DNA from: Syntrophomonadaceae bacterium
GTDB lineage: Bacteria > Bacillota > Dethiobacteria > DTU022
Direction of reading: 5' to 3'
Length of the DNA stretch: 19,436 nt
NCBI GenBank assembly: GCA_007131435.1
Contig: SLQM01000169.1
Coordinates: forward strand, 1 to 19,436
The notes under the pieces were generated by a model that did not search any database, was not told where the DNA came from, and saw nothing but the letters and a program-made list of their open reading frames with translations. This document shows, piece by piece, positions 1 to 7,591 of this stretch; within the stretch, counting starts at the first letter, position 1; each line of letters starts with the position of its first letter. The translations under genes were made by a program, and so were the position numbers.

Positions 1-4
1 ACAT
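1..4 (-). CDS. Start of an unknown gene leaving the left edge
   Basis: Only the start codon is inside the window: ATG on the minus strand at positions 4-2. It is preceded by a very good ribosome binding site, GGAGGTG at 17-11, six bases before the ATG, and by a consensus-like promoter at 68-40. The product cannot be identified. It is separated from the upstream peptide-type ATPase gene by 93 bases that contain its own promoter, so it is probably a separate or internally re-initiated transcription unit. Confidence 0.5.
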
Positions 5-39
5 TATTGCCACCTCCAGAACAGGAACGAGTTGCATAA

Positions 40-68
40 ATTATAACAGCTTTTGTTGCAAATTGCAA
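40..68 (-). promoter_or_regulatory. Sigma-A type promoter reading out of the left edge
   Basis: On the minus strand TTGCAA (68-63) and TATAAT (45-40) are separated by exactly 17 bases, a near-consensus sigma-A promoter. A strong RBS and an ATG follow at 17-2. The -35 box lies inside a perfect palindrome at 55-69, which suggests repression by a DNA-binding protein at this site. Confidence 0.6.
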
Positions 69-69
69 C
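55..69. promoter_or_regulatory. Operator-like palindrome overlapping the -35 box
   Basis: Perfect inverted repeat GTTGCAA-A-TTGCAAC, 15 bases with a single central base. A further GTTGCA half-site lies at 31-36, 24 bases away and next to the -10 box. Overlap with the promoter core makes a repressor site the simplest reading; the protein is unknown. Confidence 0.45.
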
Positions 70-96
70 ATTATGCTACAGCGCTATCCTTCATTT

Positions 97-1101
97 TTAC
101 AGGTGATCTATTTGAGCTGCCTTGCGTACGCCGGCATAGTGACAGGCAACGAAGTGTTTGGCGCCTGCTTCGCGGTATTCAGGGACTTCCCGGGAGCAAA
201 GGTCGTCGCTGACCGGGCACCTGGTATGAAAAACACACCCTGATGGAGGGTTAACCGGGCTGGGCACTTCACCTTCCAGGACTATCGGCTTGCGCAGGCG
301 CTCCTTTTTAGGATCAGGGATTGGAATGGCAGAAATGAGGGATTGCGTGTAGGGGTGCAGGGGGTTAATAAAAAGTTCCCTGCTGGCTGCAAGTTCCATC
401 ACTTTCCCCAAGTACATTACCGCGATTCGATCGGAAATATGTTTAACCATGCTTAAGTCGTGTGCAATGAAAAGATAGGTGATCCCCAGTTTTTTCTGCA
501 GATCTTTCAACAGGTTTACCACCTGGGCCTGGATAGAAACATCGAGGGCGGAAATCGGTTCATCGCAGACAATAAAGCTCGGGTAAAGCGCAAGGGTGCG
601 GGCAATATTAATTCGCTGCCGCTGCCCTCCTGAAAACTCGTGCGGGAAACGGGAAGCATGGGCCGGCTTTAAGCCAACCAGGCTCAAAAGTTCAACAATC
701 CTTTGCCTAATATCGCGGCTGCTCATATCGGTGTGAATGGTCATCGGCTCGGCAATAATCTCTCCCACCTTGTGGCGCGGGTTAAGAGAGGAGTAAGAGT
801 CCTGGAAAACAATCTGCATTTTTGTGCGAAACTTACGCATCTCCTCCGGCTTGAGCAGGTTGACATGAGTATCTTCATAAAAGACAGACCCGGATGTAGG
901 CTCTATCAGGCGCAGGATAACCCTGCCAAGAGTTGACTTGCCGCAACCGCTTTCCCCGACCAGCCCCAGGGTCTCATTTCTGTATATATCAAAACTGATA
1001 TCATCTACAGCCTTAACAAGCGGTGATGTACCGAGAGACAAAAAACTGCTTTTCAGATCAAAATGCTTGGTTATGTGTTCAATCCTGATTAATTTATCCA
1101 C
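97..1101 (-). CDS. Peptide/nickel-type ABC importer ATPase, second subunit (DppF/OppF-like)
   Basis: Cytoplasmic ATPase energising the adjacent Dpp/Opp-type permease. Counting from the GTG at 1101 (334 aa), Walker A GESGCGKST is at about 49-57, the Q-loop FQD follows, signature FSGGQRQR is at 156-163, Walker B FIVCDEP at 176-182 and the switch His near 214. The C-terminal oligopeptide-transporter extension carries four cysteines spaced C-x5-C-x6-C-x17-C (about 289, 295, 302, 320). This arrangement has been linked to an iron-sulfur cluster in some DppD-like ATPases. I chose GTG at 1101 because GAGG lies nine bases upstream; a TTG at 1116 is in frame but has no comparable RBS. The GTG overlaps the end of the preceding ATPase gene by eight bases, implying translational coupling. 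Stop TAA. The domain set is complete; the transported substrate is not predictable. Confidence 0.9.
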   Translation of the reverse strand: MDKLIRIEHITKHFDLKSSFLSLGTSPLVKAVDDISFDIYRNETLGLVGESGCGKSTLGRVILRLIEPTSGSVFYEDTHVNLLKPEEMRKFRTKMQIVFQDSYSSLNPRHKVGEIIAEPMTIHTDMSSRDIRQRIVELLSLVGLKPAHASRFPHEFSGGQRQRINIARTLALYPSFIVCDEPISALDVSIQAQVVNLLKDLQKKLGITYLFIAHDLSMVKHISDRIAVMYLGKVMELAASRELFINPLHPYTQSLISAIPIPDPKKERLRKPIVLEGEVPSPVNPPSGCVFHTRCPVSDDLCSREVPEYREAGAKHFVACHYAGVRKAAQIDHL

Positions 1102-2266
1102 TAATATCAGCCTCAACCCGGGGTTTTTTGTTCAACATATCATAAAAACACTTGGTTACATGACCGTCGGCCACCTGGTAACCGGGTGGTATTTCCTTCC
1201 AGCACCTCTCAAGCACGTAGCGGCAGCGCCAGGCAAACTGACAGTGACTGGGAGCCTGGTAGAGGTCGGGTGGGGAGCCTTCTATACTGACCAGGCTTTC
1301 ATCCCCTTCCTCTGCGATGCTCGGTATTGCCCCCAGGAGCCCTTCAGTATAAGGATGGCATGGGGTTTCGTAAAGCCGGTCCACCGGGGCTATCTCTACC
1401 CCGGTCCCGCCGTACATAACCATTACCCTGTCAGCCAGTCCTGCAACAACACCCAGGTCATGGGTAATCCAGATAACCGCCATTCCCAGCTCCTGTTGAA
1501 GCCGGCGGGTTAGCTCAACAATCTGGGCCTGGATTGTAACATCCAGGGCCGTTGTCGGCTCATCGGCAATTAAAATATCAGGGGTACAGGAGATTGCAAT
1601 GGCGATCATAGCCCTTTGTCTCATCCCACCGGAAAACATGTGAGGGTAAGAATGATAGCGCTTATCGGGCTGCGATATGCCAACCATCTCCAGGAGTTCA
1701 ACAGCCCTTTTATAGGCGCTCTTTTTATTGTAACCCCTGTGGGTAATCAGCGATTCACTGATCTGCTCACCCACGGTCATAACCGGGTTAAACGATCTCA
1801 GGGCACCCTGGAAAACCCTGCTGACACCGCTGCCTCTCATCCTGCCTGCTTCTTCTTTTAGCTCCGCATTTCTTTCCTCGCGAACTTTATGGGTGAGAAG
1901 TGATTCAGAAATCTGTTCACCCACAGTCATAACCGGGTTAAGCGAACGCAGGGCATCCTGGAAGATTAAGCTAATCCTGTTTCCCCGCAGCCGGTTAAGA
2001 TCTGCGCTGGAAATCTTAAGCAGGTCTGTTTCAAATCCTGCGACGCTGAAGCGGGCTTCTCCCGTTACCTCGTTGCTGCCTGACAACAGGCCAAGCAGAG
2101 AGAGCATGGTAACACTTTTACCGCTGCCGCTTTCCCCAACCACGGCCAGTGTATCACCCGGGTAAAGATCAAAGCTTACATCATTTACCGCATAAACAGC
2201 ACCGTCAAAAGTGTCAAAACGGGTGGATAAATTTTTTACAGATAACAAAGGTTTCAACTCAACCAT
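1094..2266 (-). CDS. Peptide/nickel-type ABC importer ATPase, first subunit (DppD/OppD-like), with internal duplication
   Basis: Partner ATPase of the downstream gene. In the 390-aa product Walker A GESGSGKS is at about 44-51, Q-loop FQD at 102-104, signature FSGGMRQR at 211-218, Walker B ILIADEP at 231-237 and switch His at 269. A C-terminal Cys set C342, C348, C355, C373 has the same spacing as in its partner. It is about 50-60 residues longer than usual family members. The segment from RLRG (92) through the Q-loop to SLLTH (126) is repeated as RMRG to SLITH (142-176), offset by exactly 50 residues, and in the second copy FQD has become FQG. Start: ATG at 2266, 13 bases after the dppC stop; a TTG at 2257 is an alternative with similar weak RBS support. 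Activity of the duplicated protein is uncertain, although all catalytic motifs survive. Confidence 0.9.
   Translation of the reverse strand: MVELKPLLSVKNLSTRFDTFDGAVYAVNDVSFDLYPGDTLAVVGESGSGKSVTMLSLLGLLSGSNEVTGEARFSVAGFETDLLKISSADLNRLRGNRISLIFQDALRSLNPVMTVGEQISESLLTHKVREERNAELKEEAGRMRGSGVSRVFQGALRSFNPVMTVGEQISESLITHRGYNKKSAYKRAVELLEMVGISQPDKRYHSYPHMFSGGMRQRAMIAIAISCTPDILIADEPTTALDVTIQAQIVELTRRLQQELGMAVIWITHDLGVVAGLADRVMVMYGGTGVEIAPVDRLYETPCHPYTEGLLGAIPSIAEEGDESLVSIEGSPPDLYQAPSHCQFAWRCRYVLERCWKEIPPGYQVADGHVTKCFYDMLNKKPRVEADISG
1741..1840 (-). repeat. Tandem duplication in the first ATPase gene, protein-distal copy
   Basis: This stretch aligns without gaps to 1891-1990, offset 150 bases (50 codons). 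By eye about 73 of 100 bases match, rising to roughly 90% over 1761-1790. It encodes the second Q-loop segment, with FQG in place of FQD. The unequal divergence (protein well kept, third positions changed) suggests the duplication is not brand new. Confidence 0.8.
1891..1990 (-). repeat. Tandem duplication in the first ATPase gene, protein-proximal copy
   Basis: Partner of the repeat at 1741-1840. It encodes the canonical Q-loop copy with FQD, positioned normally after Walker A. The 50 bases between the copies encode a charged linker (KVREERNAELKEEAG) not typical of the family. Confidence 0.8.
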
Positions 2267-2279
2267 CCTGCTTTTTAAG

Positions 2280-3224
2280 TTATTTTTTCATCCTGCGCAG
2301 CCGGGGGTCCAGGGCATCCCTCAGCCAGTCGCCAAACAGGTTCATGCTAAAACCGGTGATCACGATGGCGAGGCCCGGATAAATTGACATCCAGGGATAT
2401 ACTGTTAAGTACTGCCTGCCCTCGGCCAGCATGTTGCCCCAACTGGGCACGGTCGGTGGGACCGAAAGGCCTAGAAAACCAAGTCCGGCTTCATAAAATA
2501 TCATGGCGGACATCTCAAAAGTAGCCAGGGTCACCAGCGGACCGATCAGGTTTGGCATAATATGTTTAAAAATAATGGCCGGTGTCTTCTGCCCGATACT
2601 GATCGCCGCTTCAATATATCCTTCTTCACGCAGGCGCAGCACTTCGCCCCTGGTTACCCGGACAAATATGGGAATATCGGTTAAACCAAAAATGAGGACA
2701 ACATTTAAAAGGCTTCTACCCAGCACGGCAGCAATAAAAACTACGAAAACAAGGTACGGCAGGGCAAGAACCATGTTGGTCAGGGTCATGATAATATTAT
2801 CGGTTCTGCCGCCCTTAAACCCGGCTATTAAACCAATGATAATGCCCAGCGTGAAGGCCATGGAAACCCCTAAGAACCCGACCATGATCGAAACCCTGCT
2901 GCCGTAGATGATCCTGCTGAAGATATCCCGTCCCAGGTTGTCAGTTCCCAGGATGTGCTCCGGGCTGCCTTCTTCTGTCCATGCAGGAGGCTGCCTGGAA
3001 GCATAGAGATCCTGTTTCAGCGGATCATGGGGAGAGAGAGCAGATGCAAAGATTGCACAGAAAATGATCGTCAGGAAAACAAGCAGGCCGATCAGCCCGG
3101 CCTTGTCCCGCCAGAGCAGCCGCCAGAGGTAAAATAACCTGGCGCGAATACTGCGGTCATCTTCCTCATCGACCAGCAGTCCGGTTAGACCGTTATTTAA
3201 TTTGTCCTTGTCATTATCTTTCAC
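2280..3224 (-). CDS. Peptide/nickel-type ABC permease (DppC/OppC-like)
   Basis: Inner-membrane subunit pairing with the DppB-like permease. The 314-aa product has an N-terminal cytoplasmic stretch, a first hydrophobic helix (AGLIGLLVFLTIIFCAIFA), the periplasmic HDP and GTDNLGRDIFSR motifs typical of DppC, then about five more membrane helices. The cytoplasmic EAA loop (EAAISIGQKTPAIIFKHIMP) binds the ATPases. The family-typical C-terminal GDWLRDALDPR is present. The chosen GTG at 3224 has AGGTGA just upstream and begins four bases after the dppB stop; a TTG at 3254 is in frame but lies inside dppB without an RBS. Stop TAA. Complete, ordinary gene of this family; substrate unknown. Confidence 0.92.
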   Translation of the reverse strand: MKDNDKDKLNNGLTGLLVDEEDDRSIRARLFYLWRLLWRDKAGLIGLLVFLTIIFCAIFASALSPHDPLKQDLYASRQPPAWTEEGSPEHILGTDNLGRDIFSRIIYGSRVSIMVGFLGVSMAFTLGIIIGLIAGFKGGRTDNIIMTLTNMVLALPYLVFVVFIAAVLGRSLLNVVLIFGLTDIPIFVRVTRGEVLRLREEGYIEAAISIGQKTPAIIFKHIMPNLIGPLVTLATFEMSAMIFYEAGLGFLGLSVPPTVPSWGNMLAEGRQYLTVYPWMSIYPGLAIVITGFSMNLFGDWLRDALDPRLRRMKK

Positions 3225-3228
3225 GTAA

Positions 3229-4170
3229 TCACCTGTAGCGAATCCTGGGATCAACTAATGCGTAAACAAGATCGGTAAAAAACTGCAGCCCGATTACTAC
3301 CAGGCTGGTAAAGAATGCAGTTGCCTGGACCAGGAAAAAGTCACGGGTACTGACCGCTTCAGCCAGCAGGTTGCCCAGCCCCGGCCAGGAAAAAATAGTT
3401 TCAATATAAATAGAACCGCTCAATAGGTAGCTAAACTGGACACCGATAATGCTGATCAGGGGTATGGCAGAATTCTTGAGGATGTACTTAAAATAAATCC
3501 GCCGCTTTTTTAGCCCCTTGCTTTTGGCTGTAGTCACATAATCCTCGTTCATAACTTCCATTACGGCAGACCGGGTAAACCGGGCCAGCTGCCCCGTGGT
3601 AAAAAGGCTTAGCGCAAATGCAGGCAGGATAATTGACTTGTCAGGCAGGGTAAGGCCAAGAAAGGTGAAGGTTTCCCTGCCAAAGGAGGGAAACCAGCCC
3701 AGGTTAAGGGAAAATATGATAATCAGGATCAGGCCCAGCCAAAAGGTGGGAATCGTCTGCCCGAGGAGGCCTATGCCCCTGGCCAGGCTGTCTAAAATTG
3801 TGTTGGGGTTTGACCCGCCAAGAATACCGATGGTTACACCCATCAATATGGCCATTAGCAGGGCCACCGAAGCCAGTTCAATGGTGGCCGGTATTCTCTG
3901 TAAAACAAGATCCATTGCCGGCTGGCGGTAACGGAATGAATTACCAAAGTCTCCCCGGAAAGCGTTCGATAGAAAATCACCGAACTGCACGAGAACCGGT
4001 CGGTTAAAGCCCAGCTCCTCGCGCAGAGCTTCAATTTCTGCAGGAGTGGCATGTCGTGATACCATCAGGCTTACCGGGTCCCCCGTGATGTGCAGGAGCA
4101 TAAAGACCAGGAACAATACTCCCAGCAGCAGGGCAGCAGAATAAGCCAGCTTTGATAAAAGGTACCTCAA
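3229..4170 (-). CDS. Peptide/nickel-type ABC permease (DppB/OppB-like)
   Basis: First permease of the Dpp/Opp importer, 313 aa. The N-terminal helix is followed by HITGDPVSLM and a periplasmic loop with LGFNRPVLVQFGDFL, then five further helices. The EAA loop is at about 215-240 (DYVTTAKSKGLKKRRIYFKY). The C-terminus ends in LVYALVDPRIRYR, a family hallmark. Start is a TTG at 4170 with AAGGAG seven bases upstream; no better start lies nearby. Stop TGA. It is separated from the binding-protein gene by 95 bases holding a very GC-rich hairpin (4200-4231), which may adjust expression relative to the binding protein. Order binding protein, B, C, D, F is the classical operon order. Confidence 0.93.
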   Translation of the reverse strand: MRYLLSKLAYSAALLLGVLFLVFMLLHITGDPVSLMVSRHATPAEIEALREELGFNRPVLVQFGDFLSNAFRGDFGNSFRYRQPAMDLVLQRIPATIELASVALLMAILMGVTIGILGGSNPNTILDSLARGIGLLGQTIPTFWLGLILIIIFSLNLGWFPSFGRETFTFLGLTLPDKSIILPAFALSLFTTGQLARFTRSAVMEVMNEDYVTTAKSKGLKKRRIYFKYILKNSAIPLISIIGVQFSYLLSGSIYIETIFSWPGLGNLLAEAVSTRDFFLVQATAFFTSLVVIGLQFFTDLVYALVDPRIRYR

Positions 4171-4199
4171 ATTACTACTCCTTATTATATCTCAATCAA

Positions 4200-4231
4200 C
4201 CCCCCCGGCCCAGCTTTCGGGGCCGGGGGGG
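4200..4231 (-). terminator. GC-rich intercistronic hairpin (attenuator or mRNA stabiliser)
   Basis: Twelve-base perfect stem, 4200-4211 against 4220-4231, almost all G-C, with an eight-base loop. On the minus strand it is followed by TTGATTGAG rather than a run of T, so it is not a classical intrinsic terminator. Such hairpins after binding-protein genes commonly protect the upstream mRNA end or cause partial termination, giving more binding protein than permease. Confidence 0.6.
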
Positions 4232-4265
4232 CCGCGCTTTTCTTATCCTATCTTAACAGCTTAAA

Positions 4266-5852
4266 TTATTCTACGCTTACACCTTTCAGGTAATACTGCT
4301 CTGAAATCCTGGGGTTGTAATTTTGAACCCTGTCATTAATTGCCTCGAAGGCTGTAGGTGCGTAGAGATAAATAAATGGCGGATCCTCGTGCATGTATCT
4401 CAGGATCCTGGTGTAGACCTCGGCCCGTTCAACGGAGTCAGCTGTCATTTCAACTTCCCGCACCATGTCTACCAGTACCGGGTCAAGCCATGCCGCATAA
4501 CTGGCATCTTCCCCTCCGACTGAACCGATCAGGCGGGGGTATGCTTCACCGGTCCCTGAAGACCAGCTGTCTCCGAAGAGCGGTGGAAGCTGGCGGTTAG
4601 CCTGCAGGTCCCAGAACATCCCGGATTCCATAAATTGCAGGTCGACTTCAATCCCTATCTCTGCCCAGTAACCAGCCACTGCCTGCAGAACCTGCTCAAA
4701 GTTAGTATAGGTTTCGGAAGGCCCAGCCATTTCTATGGCAAACCCGTCGGGATATCCTGCTTCAGCAAGCAGTTCCCTGGCCCTGTCAGGATCGTAAGGA
4801 TAGGGGGCAACGCTTGGATCATATCCCAGGTTACCTGGAATAATGAAGCCGGATACTCTTTCAGCATATCCATCAAAAAGCCTGTCTATAATGGCATCGT
4901 AGTCAATAGCATAGCTCATTGCCTGCCGGACAAGCTGATTTTCGATGGGAGTGCCAATACCGGTACTCATGTTGTTGAAGGTAACATAATATACCCTGTC
5001 CTGACCGTAGGTTACGAGCGATACACCATCTGCGGCAACAACGGCATCAGCCTGTTCCGGCCCGAGGTTGCTCACAATATCAATATCATCGTTAACCAGC
5101 GCGGCAAAGCGGGTTGCCGTGTCGGGAATCGGACGGTAAATAAGAGTATCTACCCTGGGGTAACCTTCTTCCCAGTAGTCTTCAAAAGCTTCAAGGACGA
5201 TCCTGTCGCCGGTCCGCCATTCTACAAACTTGAAGGGACCGGTTCCCACAGGATTCTGAAGGTAGCCTTCTTCACCGACTTCTTCATGGTACTGCTTGGA
5301 TAAAATACCCCAGTGCTCGTTCATCAGGAGCAGGATGAAAGCATTGGGTGCATCAAGCCTTGCTTCCACTGTATAGTCGTCGATTTTCACCATTTCAGCT
5401 ACGGCAAGAAAATCTTCCCGGTAGGTTATATCGCTCCCCTGTCCGCGTTCCCAGGTGAATACCACATCGTCAGCAGTAAAGGGATAGCCATTGTGGAAGA
5501 CCACATCATCGCGCAGATAGAAGGTGTAAACCAGGCCGTCATCGGAAATCTCCCAGTTTTCTGCCAGGGCTGGGACAACAATACCATCGTCGTTTAACCA
5601 GACCAGTGAGCTAAAAATACTCCAGGCCACATTGGACGCCGTCCTGGTATCGCCGGTTGCCGGTTCAATAGTGTTGGGGTTGGTCTGCAGGGCAACCCGC
5701 AGCACGCTTTCGCCCACAACCTCATCATCCGGTTCTGTAACATCAGGTTCGTCTACTACATCTTCTTCGCCGCAACCGGTAAAGGCGAGCATTGAAAATA
5801 CAAGGAACAAAACTAAACCGAGATAAAACAGACTGCCTTTAAAGTTTTTCAA
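4266..5852 (-). CDS. Peptide/nickel/opine-type ABC substrate-binding lipoprotein (family 5 solute-binding protein)
   Basis: Extracytoplasmic binding protein of the Dpp/Opp-type importer, 528 aa. A lipoprotein signal with a hydrophobic core ends at the lipobox FTGC (Cys27), followed by a very acidic linker (about 28-48). The mature domain shows SBP_bac_5 hallmarks: PALAENWEISDDGLVYTFYLR, NPVGTGPFKFVEW, RQAMSYAIDYDAII, YDPDRARELLAEAGYPDGF and a late EDPPFIYLY. TTG start at 5852 with GAGGAGGGG six bases upstream. Stop TAA. The upstream 134-base gap contains two TGTGCA-type near-palindromes and AT-rich promoter-like sequence, so the operon may be regulated separately from the oxidoreductase gene. 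Substrate could be peptide, nickel, opine or other amine-bearing solute; sequence alone does not decide. Confidence 0.93.
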   Translation of the reverse strand: MKNFKGSLFYLGLVLFLVFSMLAFTGCGEEDVVDEPDVTEPDDEVVGESVLRVALQTNPNTIEPATGDTRTASNVAWSIFSSLVWLNDDGIVVPALAENWEISDDGLVYTFYLRDDVVFHNGYPFTADDVVFTWERGQGSDITYREDFLAVAEMVKIDDYTVEARLDAPNAFILLLMNEHWGILSKQYHEEVGEEGYLQNPVGTGPFKFVEWRTGDRIVLEAFEDYWEEGYPRVDTLIYRPIPDTATRFAALVNDDIDIVSNLGPEQADAVVAADGVSLVTYGQDRVYYVTFNNMSTGIGTPIENQLVRQAMSYAIDYDAIIDRLFDGYAERVSGFIIPGNLGYDPSVAPYPYDPDRARELLAEAGYPDGFAIEMAGPSETYTNFEQVLQAVAGYWAEIGIEVDLQFMESGMFWDLQANRQLPPLFGDSWSSGTGEAYPRLIGSVGGEDASYAAWLDPVLVDMVREVEMTADSVERAEVYTRILRYMHEDPPFIYLYAPTAFEAINDRVQNYNPRISEQYYLKGVSVE

Positions 5853-5930
5853 TAATTTCCCCTCCTCAGATATATTGCTAACAAAACAATAAAGTAAATA
5901 AACAATTAAATATTACTTGTAAATGTCCTT

Positions 5931-5943
5931 TGTGTATTGCACA
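5931..5943. promoter_or_regulatory. TGTG-type near-palindrome upstream of the binding-protein gene
   Basis: TGTGTA-T-TGCACA, a 13-base near-palindrome about 80-90 bases upstream of the TTG start at 5852. It resembles the sites at 5961-5979 and 12471-12485 in half-site sequence but has a shorter spacer. Possible operator; the regulator is unknown. Confidence 0.35.
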
Positions 5944-5960
5944 GAAAAAAACTGCTTCTT

Positions 5961-5979
5961 ATATGCGAAATGCACAAAT
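5961..5979 (-). promoter_or_regulatory. ATTTGTGCA-type site upstream of the binding-protein gene
   Basis: On the minus strand ATTTGTGCATTTCGCATAT matches the site at 12470-12488 at 14 of 19 positions, sharing the full ATTTGTGCA arm. It lies about 110 bases upstream of the Dpp-type binding-protein start and just after the oxidoreductase stop. The same element occurs about 120 bases upstream of the other importer operon, suggesting a shared regulator. Confidence 0.35.
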
Positions 5980-5986
5980 GAATACC

Positions 5987-7330
5987 TTAATTGATTCTTA
6001 CCCCCTGCCTTACCAGCTGTTTTTGCACTGCCTGTATATCAACGGTGGAGGTTGTTTGGCCTGTTTTTACTGCCACCGCGGCCGCAACTCCGGCCCCCTG
6101 GCCGGTAACAGCACAGCACATCATCTGCCGCGTAGCCGAATGTGAAACCTGGTCACCGGCCACGCAGCGGCCTGCTACCAGGAGATTATCAACTTTTTGA
6201 GGGACCATAATACCGTATGGGACCTGGAAATAGCGGCCCGTGGTTGGGATTACCACAATCCCGTACGCATCGAGAAACTCGGGGAAAATACCGATTGTAT
6301 CTTCAAATGCTGCCTGGTTTCTTACATCATATTCATTCAGGCAGTATCTACCCACAATCTTGCGCGACTCCCTGGTCCCGATGGATGATCCGATGGTCCT
6401 TAATTTTGCATTTTCAAAACCGGGCTGATAACGGCGCAGCGCTTCTAAGGCCTGCAAAACCTGCTTTCGTCCTTCTATTTCCGCCCTGGTTAAATCCCAG
6501 ACATTAGTGCAATCTATGTCGGTAACCCTGACAACATTGATTCCCGTTACTTCACCGGCTTCAGTTATGGCATGCCAGAAACCCTCCAGCGGGGAGTCCC
6601 CAGGAATAACCCCGGCTTTGCGCGCCTGCTCAAAAACATGGGTGAAATAAGCGCTAAATAACTGTTCTTCTCCCTTATCAGTTAAGCTGGACCAGTCACC
6701 AATTTTCCCCGGGTGTTCTGCAATATGTTTTCTGAAAGCGTCAGCATCAACCCCGCTGACACCAAAACCGGTTGTTACATCCATCAGGCGCCCCCTGGGT
6801 TCCATGGTGTATGGGGTTCCCGCGAAGGCGGCTATATCAGCATCGCCGGTGGCATCAATAACCGTTTTAGCCAGAATCGCCTGCCGCCCGGATTTACTTT
6901 CTGTAATAATGCCCTTTACCAGGCCTTTCTCAACATGGGCCCCTACGGCATAACAGTGGTAGAGGGGCTTAACGCCAGACTCAGTAATCAGGCGGTCTGC
7001 TGCACATTTAAACATATCGGCATCAAGCAGCCGGCCAGTAGATTCAGGGTCAGGATAAGTCCCCCCAAATTCGGCAGCATATTCTTCCAGCTCCCTGCCT
7101 ATGCCCCCGGCTTCAACTGTGTTTTCATGGCGGTACCAAACCAGCGATTCAACCATCGCCTGGGTTAGCGTGCCGCCAAGGTAACCGAATCTTTCCAGCA
7201 GGATTGTATCAACACCTTCGCGCGCTGCGGCCAGGGCTGCAGCCAGTCCGGCCGGGCCCCCGCCAACAACCAGTAGATCTGTTTCCGCCAGGATGGGCAG
7301 GTATTTCTCCTGTTCAAAAAGCGACTTCAA
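5987..7330 (-). CDS. FAD-dependent oxidoreductase, substrate unknown
   Basis: 447-aa soluble flavoprotein. The N-terminal Rossmann motif GGGPAG (23-28) with following LLERFGYLGGT binds FAD. DATGDAD near the middle and the C-terminal LLVAGRCVAGDQVSHSATRQM complete the FAD-binding fold of the FAD_oxidored group. The substrate of this group is usually unassigned. TTG start at 7330 has AGGGGG eight bases upstream. Stop TAA. It stands between the terminator of the upstream importer operon (7515-7540) and the Dpp-type operon, so it has its own promoter region (7331-7514). Location next to methylamine methyltransferases and two importers makes an amine or amino-acid derivative a reasonable guess, but nothing in the sequence proves it. 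A dimethylglycine/sarcosine dehydrogenase is unlikely because no folate-binding domain is present. Confidence 0.82.
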   Translation of the reverse strand: MKSLFEQEKYLPILAETDLLVVGGGPAGLAAALAAAREGVDTILLERFGYLGGTLTQAMVESLVWYRHENTVEAGGIGRELEEYAAEFGGTYPDPESTGRLLDADMFKCAADRLITESGVKPLYHCYAVGAHVEKGLVKGIITESKSGRQAILAKTVIDATGDADIAAFAGTPYTMEPRGRLMDVTTGFGVSGVDADAFRKHIAEHPGKIGDWSSLTDKGEEQLFSAYFTHVFEQARKAGVIPGDSPLEGFWHAITEAGEVTGINVVRVTDIDCTNVWDLTRAEIEGRKQVLQALEALRRYQPGFENAKLRTIGSSIGTRESRKIVGRYCLNEYDVRNQAAFEDTIGIFPEFLDAYGIVVIPTTGRYFQVPYGIMVPQKVDNLLVAGRCVAGDQVSHSATRQMMCCAVTGQGAGVAAAVAVKTGQTTSTVDIQAVQKQLVRQGVRIN

Positions 7331-7405
7331 TCACAGAACCCCCTGTAAATAAACTGATAAGCTTGAAAAAATCAATCGGCAAACGAAATGTAGCCCTTAT
7401 GAAGC

Positions 7406-7438
7406 CCTTGGCGCTATCATTTATCTATAAAGCCAAGG
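7406..7438 (-). promoter_or_regulatory. Nested inverted repeat in the oxidoreductase leader
   Basis: Seven-base arms CCTTGGC (7406-7412) and GCCAAGG (7432-7438) enclose 19 bases, which themselves contain TTTAT-AG-ATAAA. It lies 76-108 bases upstream of the oxidoreductase start, downstream of the terminator at 7515-7540. It could be an operator or a leader RNA hairpin; no riboswitch class is recognised. Confidence 0.4.
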
Positions 7439-7514
7439 AAACATTATCACTGTAAATGTAAATATGCAACATCATATTCACTAAAATACCGGTTTTTATA
7501 TTATCTAAAAACAA

Positions 7515-7540
7515 GCGAGGCCGCATTTTAGCGGCCTCGC
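7515..7540 (-). terminator. Intrinsic terminator of the polyamine/ferric-type importer operon
   Basis: Ten-base perfect stem GCGAGGCCGC (7515-7524) against 7531-7540 with a six-base loop. On the minus strand it is followed by TTGTTTTTAG. It lies 52 bases past the binding-protein stop codon. Confidence 0.88.
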
Positions 7541-7591
7541 AGGTATAACAGGGCAATCAAGAAGCTGCATTAAAAAGCAGATTACAACATT

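Noticed and set aside
938..1513. Plus-strand open frame of 191 codons
   Set aside because: It is antisense to the two ATPase genes, has no recognisable domains and no RBS; the minus-strand frames carry complete ABC motifs.
4635..5303. Plus-strand open frame of 222 codons
   Set aside because: Antisense shadow of the binding lipoprotein, which has full family motifs.
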